Shown here piece after piece: positions 35,036-43,513 of a stretch of 64,000 nt of DNA (positions are counted from its first letter, which is position 1; each line of letters begins with the position of its first letter). The DNA comes from Rhodoferax sp. (GTDB lineage: Bacteria; Pseudomonadota; Gammaproteobacteria; Burkholderiales; Burkholderiaceae_C). Under the pieces are notes generated by a model. The model did no database searches and was not told the origin of the DNA. It saw only the letters and a list, made by a program, of their open reading frames with translations. A program made the position numbers and the translations under genes. The stretch spans positions 102,121-166,120 of the forward strand of contig NZ_JAQTMS010000004.1 in NCBI RefSeq assembly GCF_028714215.1, written 5' to 3'.

Positions 35036-35455
35036 ATGTCCACACCGCTGCTACCCCTGTCCCCCGAGCTGAGTTCTGTCGCCATGTCGGCGCTGTTGAC
35101 CAGCATCCTCTGGATTCCCATCATCGTCAACCGCCTGCTTGAAATGGGGCCGTGGAAGGCGCTGAAGAACCCCCAGCCCGATGTGCGTCCCCACGCCGAC
35201 TGGGCCTACCGCCTCGCTTGCGCGCACCGCAATGCGATCGAAAACCTGGCGGTGTTCGCGCCCCTGGCGATCCTGGTTCATTTACTGGGCGCGGGCAACG
35301 CCCTGACGGCCACCGCCGCCAGCGTATTCTTCCTGAGCCGCCTGGCGCATGCCTTGATCTATACCTTGGGCATCCCCTTGCTGCGCACCATTGCTTTCGT
35401 CCTTGGTTTTGGGGCTCAGGCCGTGATGGCCTGTCGCATCTTCGGCTGGCTCTAG
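35036..35455 (+). CDS. MAPEG-family membrane protein
   Basis: A 139-residue four-helix integral membrane protein of the MAPEG family (membrane-associated proteins in eicosanoid and glutathione metabolism). The characteristic ENLAVFAPLAILVH follows the loop RLACAHRNAIENL, and the last helices read FFLSRLAHALIYTLGIPLLR. A GAAAGG ribosome site precedes the ATG. Bacterial members are often glutathione transferases or peroxidases of unknown substrate. It is the upstream neighbour of an AraC-type regulator on the same strand. Confidence 0.9.
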   Translation: MSTPLLPLSPELSSVAMSALLTSILWIPIIVNRLLEMGPWKALKNPQPDVRPHADWAYRLACAHRNAIENLAVFAPLAILVHLLGAGNALTATAASVFFLSRLAHALIYTLGIPLLRTIAFVLGFGAQAVMACRIFGWL

Positions 35456-35595
35456 CGCGAACTGTAGCGCCGCCGTTCCTGCAAAACACCGTGACACCGC
35501 GCTGATGTTGACCCGGCAACAGCGTTGCGCCTGGACATTTGAACTGGAAGTGCGCCCCTGGGCGGAGAAGTGGTGAGGCAGAATCGAGCCCATTG

Positions 35596-36603
35596 ATGAA
35601 AACTGCCGAGTCCTCAGCAAATTCAAGCCCCCTCCATCGCGGCGACGATCTGCTGAGCAATGCCTTGCGCTCGCTGCACATCAGTGGGACGTTGTTGCTG
35701 CGCGAGGTCTATTCATCGCCCTGGGCGGTGGCCATTGCCAGCGCTGACGCCTTGATGCCGCTGCTGGACGTCAAACCCGGGACACGCGTCGTCGCCTTTC
35801 ACCTGGTTGAGTTCGGTCATTGCGAAGTGCAGACCGCCAGCGGGGCCAATGAAGTCCTGCAAGCCGGTGAAATGGTGATTTGCTTTGGCGGCGAAGAGCA
35901 CCGGATTGGCCAGGGCAAGCCCTCGCGTGTCGATACCGTTCAAGCCCTGCTGGCAGGCGGGCCGAATCTGCAGCACCCCGATGCCACCGGCAGTCCTGCC
36001 AGCGCGTCGCTGATCTGCGGCGTCTTCCTGCTCCAGCACACCGCCTTCAACCCCTTGTTTGCCGCATTGCCGGCGCTCATGCGGGCGAGCTTGTCGCGCC
36101 CGGGCGAATTGAACAACCTGTCGGGCATTGCCCGCTTGATGCTGGAGGAAATCGAGAGAGGAGGATTGGGCGGCGGCTATGTCATCGAGCGCCTGCTGGA
36201 AGTGCTTTGCGCGCAAGCGGTGCGCGCCTATCTGCAAACGGCGCCGCGTCACCCGGCGGGGTGGGTGCGCGCCATCCAGGACCCGGTGGTCGGGCGCGCC
36301 ATGGCGGCGATTCATTCGCGGCCCGGCAGCGACTGGTCGGTGCCGCGACTGGCCCGCGAGGTCGCCATGTCGCCGTCACGCTTCGCGGCCCGGTTTACCG
36401 ATTCACTGGGGGACAGTCCCATGGCCTACCTTGCCAAATTGCGCATGAATGTGGCGTGCCGGCTGCTGAGCACATCGCAGACCGGAATCGACCAGATTGC
36501 CGCCGACGTCGGGTACGAAAGCGCGGCGGCATTCAACCGCGCTTTCAAGAATCACCTGGGGTTGGCGCCCGGTGCCTGGCGGGCTCACGCGGCTGCGACA
36601 TAA
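35596..36603 (+). CDS. AraC-family transcriptional regulator with cupin_6 domain
   Basis: A 335-residue regulator. The N-terminal half is the cupin-type effector domain common in AraC proteins of this subgroup (LHISGTLLLREVYSSPWAVA, VVAFHLVEFGHCEV, AGEMVICFGGEEHRIG). The C-terminal half holds two helix-turn-helix motifs: DWSVPRLAREVAMSPSRFAA followed by GIDQIAADVGYESAAAFNRA and the signature FKNHLGLAPGAWR. Start at 35596 (MKTAESSANSS). Effector and targets are unknown; the MAPEG gene immediately upstream is one candidate target. Confidence 0.9.
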   Translation: MKTAESSANSSPLHRGDDLLSNALRSLHISGTLLLREVYSSPWAVAIASADALMPLLDVKPGTRVVAFHLVEFGHCEVQTASGANEVLQAGEMVICFGGEEHRIGQGKPSRVDTVQALLAGGPNLQHPDATGSPASASLICGVFLLQHTAFNPLFAALPALMRASLSRPGELNNLSGIARLMLEEIERGGLGGGYVIERLLEVLCAQAVRAYLQTAPRHPAGWVRAIQDPVVGRAMAAIHSRPGSDWSVPRLAREVAMSPSRFAARFTDSLGDSPMAYLAKLRMNVACRLLSTSQTGIDQIAADVGYESAAAFNRAFKNHLGLAPGAWRAHAAAT

Positions 36604-36709
36604 GCACGCTGGGCAGCGCGGGTGGCGCGGGGTGGCTCGCCAGCACGGCTTCATCCGCTGCGACTGCCCGATGGCTTGGGGGATGGAAGCGTGCATCGTG
36701 CCAGTTCAA

Positions 36710-36771
36710 TTTCAATTGGCGAACATAAAAGGTTTCAATTAGCCGAACCCTAAGATTACAATTAGCCGATG
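36710..36771 (+). repeat. Three direct repeats with 23-base period reaching into the start codon of the AAA_14 gene
   Basis: Copies of a sequence close to TTTCAATTAGCCGAAC begin at 36710, 36733 and 36756, exactly 23 bases apart. The first has one change in the core (TTGGCG), the second is the reference, and the third (TTACAATTAGCCGATG) contains the ATG of the downstream gene. The block is AT-rich against a GC-rich background. Two helical turns of spacing would place bound proteins on the same face. It looks like an operator array that could block transcription and translation start. Confidence 0.7.
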
Positions 36772-38040
36772 CTCACTTTGCCACTCTCACCCGCTGCCCC
36801 AGCGCTGCTTCGCATGACGCAAGCGAGCTTGCAAGCCAGTTTGGCGGATACCCCGGTGGTGCTGATTCAAGGCCCTCGGCAATGTGGCAAAACCACTCTG
36901 GCGCGTACCGTGGCAGAACCTGCCGGCTACGGATACATCAGTTTTGACGATGACAACCTGGTGCGCGCGGCGCAGGCCGATCCATTGGGCTTTGTGACCG
37001 ACCTGCCGCCCAGGATGGTGCTGGACGAAGTTCAGCGCGTGCCCGAGATTTTTACGTCCCTCAAGCTGGTTGTCGACCGCGATCGCCAGCCGGGCAGGTT
37101 TTTGCTGACCGGTTCGGCAGACGTGCTTTTGCTGCCCAAGCTGGCTGATTCTCTCGCTGGGCGGCTCGAAGTGATCCGCTTGCATCCCTTGGCGCAAGTC
37201 GAATTGCGTAAGCAGGAAGCCTGTTTTTTAGGGCAACTCTTTAGTGCGGATTTCAAATCCACTGCGTCCGAACGCATGGGCCTGGCGCTGGCCGAGTTGG
37301 TGGTTGCGGGGGGCTTTCCGGCGGCACTGACGCGTCCTGCGGTACGTCGACGGGCTTGGTACCAGGCCTATGTGCAAACTCTGATCCAACGCGACGTGCG
37401 CGACCTGGCACGCATAGCAGCGTTGGATGTGATGCCACGTTTGCTGGAATTGGCGGCAGGTCAAACCGCGCACCTGTTCAACGTCAGCGAGTTGGCGGGC
37501 CCCTTTGGCCTCAGCCGCCCCACGGTGCGAGATTACCTGACCCTGCTGGAGCGGGTGTTTCTGGTTGATGTCTTGCCGCCTTGGCACGTGCGACACATCA
37601 ACCGCCTCGTCAAGACGCCGAAATTGCATTTGGGCGATACCGGGATTGCAGCCGCGTTGTTGCGACTCGATGCCGGGGCCTTGCATGTCAACCGGGCGTT
37701 GCTGGGGCAGTTGCTGGAGACCTTTGTTTTTCAGGAGTTGCGCCGCCAAGCCAGCGCCCACGCCGAGGTCATTGCCTTCTATCATTTTCGCAATCGCGAT
37801 GACCATGAAGTGGACATCGTGCTGGAGCAAGGGGCGGTGTTGGCCGGTGTCGAGGTCAAGGCCTCTGGCACGGTGCGAACGGAAGATTTTCGTGGCCTGC
37901 GAAAACTCCAGGAAATTGCCGGACAACGTTTCGCCTGTGGCGTGGTGTTGTATGACGGTGAGGCCAGCCTGCGTTTTGGGCCACGTCTGTTTGCACTGCC
38001 GATGCGGACTTTGTGGGCGGATCGGTCTGGACATGGGTGA
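36769..38040 (+). CDS. AAA_14/DUF4143 ATP-binding protein
   Basis: A 423-residue P-loop ATPase of the family with an N-terminal AAA_14 domain and a C-terminal DUF4143 (PD-(D/E)xK-like) domain. Walker A is IQGPRQCGKTTLA, Walker B is RMVLDEVQRVPEI, and FLLTGSADVLLL contains sensor 1. A helix-turn-helix-like stretch (NVSELAGPFGLSRPTVRDYL) lies between the domains, and the C-terminal segment ends with DHEVDIVLEQG and AGVEVKASGTV, the nuclease-like D-x-V/E-V-K pattern. Such genes are scattered and mobile in bacteria and archaea, and their role is unsettled. The start codon overlaps the third copy of an upstream direct repeat. Confidence 0.9.
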   Translation: MLTLPLSPAAPALLRMTQASLQASLADTPVVLIQGPRQCGKTTLARTVAEPAGYGYISFDDDNLVRAAQADPLGFVTDLPPRMVLDEVQRVPEIFTSLKLVVDRDRQPGRFLLTGSADVLLLPKLADSLAGRLEVIRLHPLAQVELRKQEACFLGQLFSADFKSTASERMGLALAELVVAGGFPAALTRPAVRRRAWYQAYVQTLIQRDVRDLARIAALDVMPRLLELAAGQTAHLFNVSELAGPFGLSRPTVRDYLTLLERVFLVDVLPPWHVRHINRLVKTPKLHLGDTGIAAALLRLDAGALHVNRALLGQLLETFVFQELRRQASAHAEVIAFYHFRNRDDHEVDIVLEQGAVLAGVEVKASGTVRTEDFRGLRKLQEIAGQRFACGVVLYDGEASLRFGPRLFALPMRTLWADRSGHG

Positions 38041-38128
38041 GGATGTCCGGGTTTTGTCAGTCATTTTGGTCCTGGCCCTGGGCGGACTTATGTGCTTCAG
38101 CAAGCCCCCCGTGAGGCGGCATACGCAG

Positions 38129-38176
38129 CATGCCCTGAAGGCCTTGGGCGTGCAGCTTCCGATCGACGACTTCGGG
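38129..38176 (+). pseudogene. Possible scrap of an EAL-domain gene
   Basis: Sixteen codons read HALKALGVQLPIDDFG, which fits the conserved LxxLGVxLAxDDFG core of EAL-type cyclic-di-GMP phosphodiesterases. The motif is in an open plus-strand frame running to 38245, but the following GTGYSS and the rest of the domain are absent. The surrounding 306 bases (38041-38346) between the ATPase gene and the HD-GYP gene hold no other recognised feature. Short match, so a chance resemblance cannot be excluded. Confidence 0.35.
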
Positions 38177-38346
38177 AAATTCGGACGTCGCCCGCAGTCG
38201 CAAGCTGTGATGGGGTGCGGCGTCAAAGCGACGTTTCGCCAATAACCCTTGTCGGCAAAGGCTTTTTGGCGCGGGTACAGTCCCGGAGATCAGCCCGCAA
38301 GAAGGCCAGGCGATAACAAAATCATATTCTCCTGGAGGTGGATAAA

Positions 38347-38955
38347 TTGGACCAGGAAGACCCTGTCTACGTCGTTCTCCACAAGTACACCAAAGCCTTG
38401 ACCTCGGCGCTGGGTTACCGCGATACCTTGACACGGCTTCATTCCGAGCGTGTGCTGGGTCTGGCCACTCAAATCGGGCTGGGCTGTGGCCTGCGTGGCG
38501 CGGAGCTGGGACGGTTGAAGATTTCCGCCTCGTTTCACGATATCGGCAAGATTGGCATACCGGACCGCATCCTGCTGAAGACGTCGCCGCTCGACGAAGC
38601 CGAGTGGGTCATGATGAAACAGCACTCCGAAATGGGTCAGCGAATCCTGGCCGCAACGGAAATCGAAGGAGCGCAAGCAGCCTCGCTGGTCATCCGGCAC
38701 CACCACGAGCATTACAACGGGGGTGGCTATCCCGACGGCCTGGCCGGAGAGCAAATTTCAATTTGCTCGCGCATCATCAGCATCGCCGATAGCTATGACG
38801 CGATGGCTGCCACCAGGTCCTACCATCGCGCGAAGACGCACACCGAGATCATGGCCATCCTGCAGGCCGAAACCGGCGAACGACACGACCCGGAACTGAT
38901 GCGTGTCTTTTGCGGGATCATCGAATCCAGCGAATTCAGGACGGCCTCAAACTAG
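38347..38955 (+). CDS. HD-GYP domain protein, probable cyclic-di-GMP phosphodiesterase
   Basis: A 202-residue protein consisting almost entirely of an HD-GYP domain. The metal-site motifs are complete: HSERVLGLATQIG, FHDIGKIGIPDRIL, VMMKQHSEMGQRIL, and IRHHHEHYNGGGYPDGLAGE with the GYP signature. The start is taken as TTG at 38347 because GGAGGT lies 7 bases before it; the GTG at 38338 forms part of that ribosome site. There is no receiver or sensory domain, so its input must come from partners or expression control. It precedes the export operon but is separated from it by 53 bases. Confidence 0.88.
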   Translation: MDQEDPVYVVLHKYTKALTSALGYRDTLTRLHSERVLGLATQIGLGCGLRGAELGRLKISASFHDIGKIGIPDRILLKTSPLDEAEWVMMKQHSEMGQRILAATEIEGAQAASLVIRHHHEHYNGGGYPDGLAGEQISICSRIISIADSYDAMAATRSYHRAKTHTEIMAILQAETGERHDPELMRVFCGIIESSEFRTASN

Positions 38956-38993
38956 AATGACGGTGCCTGCACTCGTCGCGCTGTTGCAGCATC

Positions 38994-39011
38994 AAGGAGG
39001 GAACTGAAATC
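38994..39011 (+). promoter_or_regulatory. Strong ribosome site followed by an ATC, likely non-standard start
   Basis: AAGGAGG at 38994-39000 is followed after 8 bases by ATC (39009), in frame with the adaptor gene. The nearest standard codons in frame (TTG at 39021 and 39024) lie 20 or more bases from the ribosome site, too far for normal use. ATC initiation or a recent G-to-C change of an ATG would explain this. Confidence 0.6.
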
Positions 39012-40247
39012 GACGCAAATTTGTTGAACGACTTGCGCATTGACGGCCGGCAACGCGAAGATGAGGGCGGATCGCCACGCTGGTTGTGGCCGGTCGTGGG
39101 CGTTGCCGTGGTCCTGGCGCTGCTGGCCGGCGCGCTCTGGTGGTTCCTGTCGGTGCGATCCATCGCGGTACAGACGGCCACTGCCGTGGCAGCGGGCGCG
39201 GGCGGGTCCAACGCCGCGGTGCTGCAAGCCACCGGCTACGTCACGGCGCGGCGTCAGGCGACGGTCTCGACGCAGATCACCGGCACGCTGACCCAGGTCT
39301 TGATCGAAGAAGGCGACCACGTTCAGAAGGGCCAGGTGATCGCCCGCCTGGAAGACAGCAGCCTGCGCGCCGGCCTGAACGTGGCGCGGGCCAATATCCT
39401 TTCGGCACAAGCCCAGATAAGCCAGGCGCAAGCCCAATTGAGCCAGGCCGAGGCCGATGCGCGCAGGCAGAACGAGCTGGCTGCCAGCGGCATGCTCTCC
39501 AGGCAGGCGGCCGAGCAGGCGCGCACCGCGGTCGCCACCTTCGCCGCCCAGCTCGAAGCGCGCCGGCGCGAGGCCGATGCGGCACGCGCACAACTGGCAC
39601 AGGCACAGGTCAACTTCGATTACACCGTGGTGCGCGCGCCGTTCTCCGGCGTGGTCACCGTGAAAGCGGCGCAGGTCGGCGAGATCGTCTCGCCGCTGTC
39701 GGCCGGCGGCGGCTTCACGCGCACCGGCGTTGGCACCATCGTCGACATGGATTCGCTGGAAGTCGACGTCGACGTCAGCGAGGCCTATATCGGCCAGGTG
39801 AAACCCGACATGCCGGCCGAATCGGTGCTCGATGCCTACCCCGACTGGAAAGTGCCCTCGCACGTGATTGCCATCGTGCCGACGGCCGACCGCGGCAAGG
39901 CGACCATCAAGGTGCGCGTGGCGCTGGAGCAGAAGGACCCGCGGCTGGTGCCCGACATCGGCGTGCGCGTCTCCTTTCTCGGCTCCAAGCCCGCCGCCAC
40001 GGCAACGCCGGCGCCCAAGGGCGTGCTGGTGCCGCCGCAGGCGCTGGCGCAGCGCGACGGACAGAGCGTCGTCTTCGTGGTGATCGACGGCAAGGCGCAA
40101 CAACGCATTGTGAAGCCGGCGCCGCGGGACCTCGGCGCCATGAAATTGCTGCCCGACGCGGTGAAACCGGGTGAGCAGGTGGTGCTTTCACCGCCGGCCG
40201 CACTGCACGACGGCTCCGACGTTAGAATCGCCGGCGAGACCCGCTGA
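39009..40247 (+). CDS. HlyD/MacA-family periplasmic adaptor of an ABC export system
   Basis: A 412-residue membrane fusion protein (from the ATC). One N-terminal transmembrane helix (WLWPVVGVAVVLALLAGALW) anchors it, followed by a lipoyl half-motif (TLTQVLIEEGDHVQKGQVIA), an alpha-helical hairpin (about 130-200, rich in SQAQAQLSQAEADARRQNEL) and the second lipoyl half (FDYTVVRAPFSGVVTVKAAQ). The order adaptor, ATPase, permease, permease is that of MacAB-like exporters, which move lipids, peptides or macrolides. The gene ends 26 bases before the ATPase. See the separate note on its unusual start codon. Confidence 0.9.
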   Translation: MDANLLNDLRIDGRQREDEGGSPRWLWPVVGVAVVLALLAGALWWFLSVRSIAVQTATAVAAGAGGSNAAVLQATGYVTARRQATVSTQITGTLTQVLIEEGDHVQKGQVIARLEDSSLRAGLNVARANILSAQAQISQAQAQLSQAEADARRQNELAASGMLSRQAAEQARTAVATFAAQLEARRREADAARAQLAQAQVNFDYTVVRAPFSGVVTVKAAQVGEIVSPLSAGGGFTRTGVGTIVDMDSLEVDVDVSEAYIGQVKPDMPAESVLDAYPDWKVPSHVIAIVPTADRGKATIKVRVALEQKDPRLVPDIGVRVSFLGSKPAATATPAPKGVLVPPQALAQRDGQSVVFVVIDGKAQQRIVKPAPRDLGAMKLLPDAVKPGEQVVLSPPAALHDGSDVRIAGETR

Positions 40248-40273
40248 CCACTGTCACATCAAGAGGACGACTC

Positions 40274-40963
40274 ATGGGAAAACTCATCGAAATCCGCGAC
40301 CTCTCGAAAGTCTACGAACGTAGCAAACAAAAGGTTGAGGTGCTGCACCACATCAACCTCGACGTCGACGAAGGCGACTTCATTGCCCTGATGGGCCCGT
40401 CGGGGTCCGGCAAGACCACGCTGCTCAACCTGATCGGCGGGCTGGATCTGCCGTCCGGCGGCAGCATCAGCGTCGGCGGCCAGCGCATCGACCAGCTTGG
40501 CGCGGCGGCGCTGGCGAAATGGCGCGCCGCCAAGGTCGGCTTCGTGTTCCAGTTCTACAACCTGATGCCCATGCTGTCGGCGCAGCGCAACGTTGAACTG
40601 CCACTGCTGCTGACCAAGCTGTCGGGCGCCGAGCGCAAGAAGCGCGCCGCGATCGCGCTGCAACTGGTGGGCCTGGCGGACCGCGCCGTCCACAAGCCGA
40701 CCGAGTTGTCGGGTGGCCAGCAACAGCGCGTGTCGATCGCCCGCGCCATCGTCTCCGACCCGTCGCTGCTGGTCTGCGACGAGCCCACCGGCGACCTCGA
40801 CCGCCAGTCGGCCGAGGACGTTCTGGGCCTGCTGCGCGCCTTGAACCGCGAGCATGGCAAGACCGTCGTGATGGTCACGCACGATCCCAAGGCCGCCGAG
40901 TACGCCAACCACACGCTGCATCTGGACAAGGGCAGTCTGGTCGAGTCGGCGACAACGCACTGA
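40274..40963 (+). CDS. ABC transporter ATPase, LolD/MacB type
   Basis: A 229-residue ATPase. Walker A is MGPSGSGKTTLLN, the Q-loop is VFQFYNLMPMLSA, the signature is LSGGQQQRVSIARAI, Walker B is LLVCDEPTGDLD, and the switch histidine is in VVMVTHDPKAAEYA. These are the exact forms of the LolD/MacB/FtsE subfamily that power mechanotransmission-type exporters rather than transport through a classical channel. It pairs with the two following permeases and the preceding adaptor. Confidence 0.95.
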   Translation: MGKLIEIRDLSKVYERSKQKVEVLHHINLDVDEGDFIALMGPSGSGKTTLLNLIGGLDLPSGGSISVGGQRIDQLGAAALAKWRAAKVGFVFQFYNLMPMLSAQRNVELPLLLTKLSGAERKKRAAIALQLVGLADRAVHKPTELSGGQQQRVSIARAIVSDPSLLVCDEPTGDLDRQSAEDVLGLLRALNREHGKTVVMVTHDPKAAEYANHTLHLDKGSLVESATTH

Positions 40964-40984
40964 CACCTCTTCCAGGAGGCCGCG

Positions 40985-42151
40985 ATGAAGTACCTGCACC
41001 TGATCTGGGCTTCCCTGTTCCGGCGCAAGACGCGCACCTTGCTGACGCTGGTGTCCATCGTCACCGCTTTCCTGCTGTTCGGCATGCTCGATGCGGTGCG
41101 CAGCTCTTTCAGCCAGGCCGGGCAAAGCGCCAACGGCGCGGCGCGGCTGCAGACCGGAGCCAAGCTGTCGTTCATCCAGCCGCTGCCGAAGTCGCTGCTT
41201 GGGCAGATCGAACGTGTCGACGGCGTGAAGTCGGTGACGCACGCCAACTGGTTCGGCGGCGCCTATCAAGACCCGCACAACCAGGTTTTCAGCTTCGCGG
41301 TGGCGCCCAACTACCTCGACCTTTTCCCCGAGGTGGCAGTCAGCCAGGCCGAGCGAAAAGCCTTCGCCGAGACGCGCACCGGCGCGCTGATCGGCGAGCG
41401 GCTGGCGCAGAAGTACGGCTGGAAGGTCGGCGACCACGTGCCGCTGCAGTCGCAGATCTTCCCCGACAAGACCGGCAGCAAGAACTGGCAGTTCGACATC
41501 GTCGGCATCCTGCACGCCACCGACAAGAAGACCGGCGGCTTCTTCGACCAGATGTTCCTGCTCAACTGGAAATACTTCGACGACACGACGCCCTACAACC
41601 AGGGCAGCGTGGGCTGGTACGTGACGCGCGTGGTCGACGTCAACCAGGCCGACCGGGTGGCGAAAGCGATCGATGCGCTGTCGGCCAACTCCGACCACGA
41701 GACACGAACCCAGACCGAACAGGCCGCGACCGCCTCGTGGATGAAGCAGCTCGCCGATATCGGCCTGATCGTCGGTTCCATCATGGGAGCCGTCTTTTTC
41801 ACGCTGCTGCTGCTGTCGGGCAACACCATGATGCAGGCGGTGCGCGAACGCACCAGCGAGATCGCGGTGCTCAAGACGATTGGCTTTTCCGGCCGCAGCG
41901 TGCTGGCCATGGTGCTGGCCGAATCGGTGCTGCTGTTGCTGCTGGGCGGCATCCTGGGGCTGGCCCTGGCGAGCGTTGTCATTCCCGCGGTCAGCGCCGG
42001 CAGCGGCGGCATGCTGAACCTGCCGCCGGTGGGCGCCGGCAGCTGGGGCCTGGGCCTGGCGTTGATGCTGCTGATCGGCGTTCTGGTCGGGGCCTTGCCG
42101 GCATGGAACGCGATGCGGCTGAACATCGTCGACGCCCTGGCTGGGCGCTAA
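40985..42151 (+). CDS. FtsX/MacB-type ABC permease (first)
   Basis: A 388-residue membrane protein with the MacB-like order: one N-terminal helix (TLLTLVSIVTAFLLFGML), a large periplasmic domain of about 230 residues, and three C-terminal helices forming the FtsX domain (LIVGSIMGAVFFTLLLLSGN; VLAESVLLLLLGGILGLALA; GLGLALMLLIGVLVGALPAW). The coupling stretch AVRERTSEIAVLKTIGFSG is present. It starts with a GAGGC ribosome site 21 bases after the ATPase and is followed by a second permease, so the exporter is probably a heterodimer. Confidence 0.92.
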   Translation: MKYLHLIWASLFRRKTRTLLTLVSIVTAFLLFGMLDAVRSSFSQAGQSANGAARLQTGAKLSFIQPLPKSLLGQIERVDGVKSVTHANWFGGAYQDPHNQVFSFAVAPNYLDLFPEVAVSQAERKAFAETRTGALIGERLAQKYGWKVGDHVPLQSQIFPDKTGSKNWQFDIVGILHATDKKTGGFFDQMFLLNWKYFDDTTPYNQGSVGWYVTRVVDVNQADRVAKAIDALSANSDHETRTQTEQAATASWMKQLADIGLIVGSIMGAVFFTLLLLSGNTMMQAVRERTSEIAVLKTIGFSGRSVLAMVLAESVLLLLLGGILGLALASVVIPAVSAGSGGMLNLPPVGAGSWGLGLALMLLIGVLVGALPAWNAMRLNIVDALAGR

Positions 42152-42173
42152 CAGCCATCACAAGGAGAAGCGC

Positions 42174-43490
42174 GTGGCCTGGTTGATCAACGTCTTGTTG
42201 TTCCTGTTCCTGCTGGTCGCGATGGCGGGGTGGGTGATGCTGCCCTGGCCCGGCGCCGTTGCGTTGGCGCTGTTGCTCGCGGCCTGGCTGCTGCTGACGC
42301 GGCGCGGGCGCCAGGCGCAGTCGGTCGCCGTGGTGGGCATCAGCACCTTGCGCCAGCGGCTGGGCGCGTCAGCGGTCATCGTCGTCGGCATCGCCGGTGT
42401 CGTTGGCGTGCTGGTCGCGCTGCTTGCGATGGCCGAGGGCTACAGCGAGACGCTGCGCAACACCGGCAGCACCGACACCGCGATCGTGATGCGCGGCGCG
42501 TCGGCGTCCGAAGTCGCTTCGGTGCTCGACCGCGAGAGCGTGACGCTGATCCAGCAGGCGCCCGGCATTGCGCGCGATGCCAAGGGCGAGCCGATCGCGT
42601 CGAACGAAATTGTCGTCGCCGCGAATCTGCCGGTAAAGGGCGGCGGCCCGGACGAGACCGGCAGCGTGCAGCTGCGTGGTGTCAGCGAACAAACCTGGAC
42701 CGTGCGGCCGCAGGTCAGGATCGTCGCCGGGAAGCGCTTCGCGCCCGGCCTGCGCGAACTCGTCGTCGGGCGCGGCGCGGCGCGGCAGTTCGCCGGCCTG
42801 GAGCCCGGCCAGGAGGTGCGCCTGGGTACGCAGAAGTGGACGGTGGTGGGCGTCTTCGCGTCCGGCGATGCGATGGAATCCGAGATCTGGGGTGACGTCA
42901 GCGTCGTCGCCGACACCTACCGCCGCGGCAGCAGCCGGGGCTCCGTCACCGTGCGTCTGGCCGGCCCGCAGGCCTTCGCTGTATTCAAGAACGCGCTCGA
43001 TGCGAACCCGCAGCTCAAGGTGGATGTCAGCACCACGCTCGACTACTTTAGCAAGCAGTCGGAACAGGTGAGCAAGGTGCTGCGCATCATCGGCATCACG
43101 GTCGGCGCGATCATGGCCATCGGTGCCATGTTCGGTGCGCTCAATACCATGTTTGCCGCCGTCGCGGCGCGCGCCCGGGAGATCGCAACCCTGCGGGCGA
43201 TCGGGTTTTCCGGCTTGCCGGTGGTGGTGGCGGTGATGCTGGAGACCATGCTGCTGGCGCTGATCGGCGGCCTCATCGGCGCTCTGGCGGCCTACCTGAT
43301 CTTCAATGGTTATGGCGCCTCGACCATGGCGGCGGGCTCGGTGGGCAAGCTCAGCTTCGAGCTGCGTGTGACGCCCGGGCTGCTCTGGACCGGCTTGCAA
43401 TGGGCGCTGGCCATCGGCTTCATCGGTGGTTTGTTTCCGGCCATGCGCGCCGCTCGGGTGCAGGTGGCCACGGCACTGCGCGAGCTTTGA
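42174..43490 (+). CDS. FtsX/MacB-type ABC permease (second)
   Basis: A 438-residue permease starting at GTG after a clear AAGGAG. It resembles the first permease but carries two extra N-terminal helices (LINVLLFLFLLVAMAGWVML; AVALALLLAAWLLLTRRG) before the usual one (LGASAVIVVGIAGVVGVLVA). The periplasmic domain and the C-terminal FtsX helices follow, with the coupling segment AAVARAREIATLRAIGFSGL. The two permeases probably form the two halves of the exporter. The substrate is unknown. Confidence 0.92.
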   Translation: MAWLINVLLFLFLLVAMAGWVMLPWPGAVALALLLAAWLLLTRRGRQAQSVAVVGISTLRQRLGASAVIVVGIAGVVGVLVALLAMAEGYSETLRNTGSTDTAIVMRGASASEVASVLDRESVTLIQQAPGIARDAKGEPIASNEIVVAANLPVKGGGPDETGSVQLRGVSEQTWTVRPQVRIVAGKRFAPGLRELVVGRGAARQFAGLEPGQEVRLGTQKWTVVGVFASGDAMESEIWGDVSVVADTYRRGSSRGSVTVRLAGPQAFAVFKNALDANPQLKVDVSTTLDYFSKQSEQVSKVLRIIGITVGAIMAIGAMFGALNTMFAAVAARAREIATLRAIGFSGLPVVVAVMLETMLLALIGGLIGALAAYLIFNGYGASTMAAGSVGKLSFELRVTPGLLWTGLQWALAIGFIGGLFPAMRAARVQVATALREL

Positions 43491-43513
43491 GCGTTGCGGG
43501 AAGTCGAAACGCC

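Noticed and set aside
38057..38434. Minus-strand 125-codon frame overlapping the HD-GYP gene start
   Set aside because: It has no recognisable domain, and it overlaps the start region of the HD-GYP gene, which has complete motifs and a good ribosome site.
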